Part shown: in pieces, positions 5,577-6,087 of the stretch
How the letters are laid out: the number at the start of each line of letters is the position of its first letter
Numbering within the stretch: position 1 is the stretch's first letter
NCBI GenBank assembly: GCA_013824385.1
Contig: PNNU01000221.1
Span: 1 to 6,087 of the forward strand
Direction of reading: 5' to 3'
DNA: 6,087 bases
Source: Anaerolinea sp.
GTDB taxonomy: Bacteria; Chloroflexota; Anaerolineae; Anaerolineales; Anaerolineaceae
Made by a program: the position numbers and the translations under genes
Notes under the pieces: model-generated
Told to the model about the DNA's origin: nothing
Databases searched by the model: none
What the model saw: only the letters and a program-made list of their open reading frames with translations

Positions 5577-5993
5577 TTAACTATTTATTCTCAGGTTGAT
5601 CAATTTTGTGATGAAAGGTTCCACGATCTCGAAATCAGTTTCGCTCAGAATTTCAAATTGGAGATAAACCCCTTCGACAAATTTTTTCGCCGCTGCGATT
5701 TTTTCATGCAAGCCGACCAGTTCACCATCTTGAAGAAAGGCCTCTCTTTCGCTCTCGCGGATGGTCAGACTCAATTTGAATCCGCCCTCAAGATGGGTGA
5801 GGTAGAACAACGCTTTCTTTTTGGTGAAAACCTTGAGCATCCAGCCGCTTGTTTTGGAGAAGTTCCATTCGCGGGAGAAGGAGACGGCCAGCGTCATGAG
5901 CTGCCGGTATGCTTTGAAATTAGTACCAAAGGCACGCTCAAGCGCCTTTTCGTCGGGTGGGAATTCCGGGTTTGAAAAGGGGCTTTCAATCAT
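5577..5993 (-). CDS. DUF3788-like family protein
   Basis: This 138-residue soluble protein resembles the DUF3788 family, whose members are about 130-150 residues long and of unknown function. Matching features are EWNFSKTSGWMLKVFTKKKALFYL (42-65), where a tryptophan-glycine-tryptophan stretch precedes a basic strand, then EGGFKLSLTI (69-78). A helix with AAAKKFVEGVYLQFEI (100-115) follows, and a C-terminal helix, FEIVEPFITKLINLR (121-135), ends it. The family is thought to adopt a small alpha/beta fold; no catalytic residues are established that I can point to. The ATG at 5993 overlaps the preceding gene's TGA by four bases, so translation is likely coupled. A GGGG run 11 bases upstream is a poorly spaced ribosome binding site. 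A strong hairpin closes the transcription unit at 5530-5558. Confidence 0.72.
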   Translation of the reverse strand: MIESPFSNPEFPPDEKALERAFGTNFKAYRQLMTLAVSFSREWNFSKTSGWMLKVFTKKKALFYLTHLEGGFKLSLTIRESEREAFLQDGELVGLHEKIAAAKKFVEGVYLQFEILSETDFEIVEPFITKLINLRINS

Positions 5994-6087
5994 TCTCTAC
6001 TTTTCCCCTTTTTGTGATCGTGTTTCTTTTCTTCGTCGTCTTTCAGGTTCAACTTGCGCGTATGGATGGCCTCGTAATCAGGCACCT
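5990..6087 (-). CDS. C-terminal end of an unidentified protein (5' end outside the window)
   Basis: Reading leftward from the window edge, only one frame stays open to a stop at 5990. It encodes 31 residues beginning VPDYEAIHTRKLNL and ending in the highly charged DDEEKKHDHKKGKSRE. The TGA shares four bases (ATGA) with the start of the DUF3788-like gene, which is strong support that the frame is coding and in the same operon. A disordered, lysine- and acid-rich tail is all that can be seen; the family cannot be identified from this fragment. Confidence 0.65.
   Translation of the reverse strand, partial: VPDYEAIHTRKLNLKDDEEKKHDHKKGKSRE

Noticed and set aside
5156..5975. Two + strand open frames (5156-5443 and 5658-5975) opposite the polyalanine-tail and DUF3788-like genes
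   Set aside because: Both lie antisense to better-supported genes with good start signals and show no family features.

Overview
The window is a compact bacterial segment with nine coding regions, one of them cut by the right edge. The first two run rightward and the other seven run leftward, so the groups converge near 2103-2139. Clear Shine-Dalgarno sites, sigma-70-like promoters and ATGA stop/start overlaps fit a bacterium of moderate GC. The taxon cannot be fixed from this sequence. An environmental lineage such as the Chloroflexota (Anaerolineae) is only an impression. I see no transposase, integrase, CRISPR array, rRNA or tRNA.

Left block (92-2102, + strand): a CPBP-family intramembrane protease is followed one base later by a membrane-anchored alpha/beta hydrolase of the proline-iminopeptidase (S33) type. 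Together they look like a two-gene membrane operon.

Middle block (2140-4685, - strand): read in transcription order, this holds a soluble alpha/beta hydrolase, a six-helix membrane protein of unknown family, a glyoxalase/VOC-fold protein overlapping it by 4 nt, and a single-domain TsaA/TrmO-like methyltransferase. The hydrolase has a good promoter (TATAAT with a 17-bp spacer). A strong stem-loop lies between the VOC and TsaA/TrmO-like genes.

Right block (4903-6087, - strand): the C-terminal end of an unidentified lysine-rich protein overlaps a DUF3788-like gene by 4 nt. That gene ends at a terminator-like hairpin. Then comes a protein of possible LURP-one/Tubby-like fold with a polyalanine tail, which has a strong ribosome binding site and a promoter region carrying an inverted repeat. 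The 217-bp gap at 4686-4902 is packed with palindromes that share a CCCGGAATC-type core with the terminator at 5530-5558. They appear to be copies of a dispersed intergenic repeat family.

No coherent new defence or biosynthetic system is apparent. The points most worth checking are the palindrome family, the protease/hydrolase pair, the variant TsaA/TrmO-like signature and the sharp base-composition contrast between adjacent genes.
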